Made by a program: the position numbers and the translations under genes
The notes under the pieces: model-generated
What the model was told of the DNA's origin: nothing
Databases searched by the model: none
Seen by the model: the letters and a program-made list of their open reading frames with translations, nothing else
Shown here: piece after piece, positions 5,636 to 6,128 of the stretch
How positions within the stretch are numbered: position 1 is the first letter of the stretch
How the letters are laid out: each line of letters opens with the position of its first letter
Assembly (NCBI GenBank): GCA_018894655.1
Contig: JAHIPE010000152.1
Coordinates: 1-6,128 of the forward strand
DNA: 6,128 nucleotides
From: Actinomycetota bacterium
GTDB lineage: Bacteria > Actinomycetota > Geothermincolia > Fen-727 > Anoxymicrobiaceae
Reading direction: 5' to 3'

Positions 5636-6128
5636 CTACTCCACCCCGCCGTGTCTTCGGAGGAGCTCAACCACTTTGGTGTGGCCTCCAAGTGCGGCAG
5701 ATTGCAGCGGGGTCCCGAAAAGCTCACTCCGCGCGTTCACGTCCGCTCCATGCTCCAGGAGGAGCTCAACCAATTCGGTGTGGCCTCCAAGTGCGGCAAA
5801 GTGCAGCGAGGTCCCGCCCTCCTCATCCCGCGCGTTTACGTCCGCGCCCTGGTCCAGGAGGAGCCTTGCTGTCTCGGTGCGTTCTGCACTTACGGCCACG
5901 TACAGCGGGGTCCAGCCATTCTTATCCCGCGCGTTCACATCCGCCTCATGTTCCAGCAGGAGCCTCGCCATCTCGGTGTAGCCGTAGTGTGCGGCCCGGT
6001 GCAGCGGGGTCCAGCTACTCTTAGACCGCGCGTTCACGTCCGCTCCACGCTCCAGGAGGAGCGCCGCCACTTCGGTGGAACCCCCCCTCGCGGCCACGTG
6101 CAGCGGGGTCCCGCCCTCCTCATCCCGC
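5636..6128 (-). CDS. Ankyrin-repeat protein, C-terminal part (5' end off window)
   Basis: At least five consecutive ankyrin repeats of 33 residues are encoded, each with the G-x-TPLHxAA, GxTExxxLLLExGADVNAR pattern. Unit boundaries on DNA are about 6128-6026, 6025-5927, 5926-5828, 5827-5729 and 5728-5639; the last ends HGGVE before the TAG. Ankyrin repeats form a stacked protein-binding scaffold, and nothing here shows a catalytic domain, signal peptide or partner. The gene is open through the right edge: ten more codons (RDEEGGTPLH) precede the first possible GTG at 6097, which lies inside a repeat and is not a credible start. The third unit departs from consensus (LYVAVSAERTE). The gene converges with the transposase remnant and is separated from the cell-wall operon by it. 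Function unknown; ankyrin genes of this kind are often recently acquired or expanded. Confidence 0.9.
   Translation of the reverse strand, partial: RDEEGGTPLHVAARGGSTEVAALLLERGADVNARSKSSWTPLHRAAHYGYTEMARLLLEHEADVNARDKNGWTPLYVAVSAERTETARLLLDQGADVNARDEEGGTSLHFAALGGHTELVELLLEHGADVNARSELFGTPLQSAALGGHTKVVELLRRHGGVE

Noticed and set aside
5676..5981. Plus-strand repetitive open frame opposite the ankyrin gene
   Set aside because: Its Ser/Arg/Pro repeats are the antisense reading of the ankyrin units.
5639..6128. Regularly spaced repeats resembling a CRISPR or minisatellite array
   Set aside because: The 99-bp period equals 33 codons and translates cleanly into ankyrin repeats with no conserved-repeat/unique-spacer alternation.

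Overview
The window looks like a GC-rich bacterial chromosome segment, most likely from a member of the Actinomycetota (possibly a deep-branching lineage). The reason is gene order: fhaA, fhaB, a PP2C phosphatase (pstP), rodA and a class B penicillin-binding protein (pbpA), all on the minus strand. This is the arrangement known from the Mycobacterium tuberculosis Rv0014c-Rv0020c cluster, where pknA and pknB follow pbpA. Frequent AGG (Arg) and ATA (Ile) codons argue against a typical Streptomyces- or Mycobacterium-like genome. The lineage is inferred from synteny and remembered family sequences, not from a search.

Right to left along the minus strand, positions about 5214 to 1 hold one tightly packed operon. 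A TATAAT box sits 8 nt before the fhaA ATG, suggesting a leaderless transcript. fhaA (DUF3662-FHA) overlaps fhaB (membrane anchor plus FHA) through a TTGA stop/start. pstP follows after 7 nt, rodA after a short junction with an apparently non-canonical start, and pbpA overlaps rodA through GTGA. pbpA runs to the left edge of the window and is almost complete. Together the genes form a cell-wall growth and division module: RodA polymerises glycan strands, PbpA cross-links them, PstP reverses Ser/Thr phosphorylation, and the two FHA proteins read phospho-threonine marks. The matching kinases would be expected just beyond position 1.

Positions about 5221 to 5590 hold mobile-element debris lying against the operon promoter: a short tandem repeat, an imperfect palindrome, and the last ~95 codons of a transposase on the plus strand. 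The right end (5636-6128, minus strand) is the 3' part of an ankyrin-repeat gene made of 99-bp units, extending past the window.

The most notable observations are a PASTA domain on the extracellular end of the PP2C phosphatase, where the M. tuberculosis counterpart has none that I recall; evidence that rodA starts at an ATC codon; and the position of the transposon remnant at the promoter of the operon.
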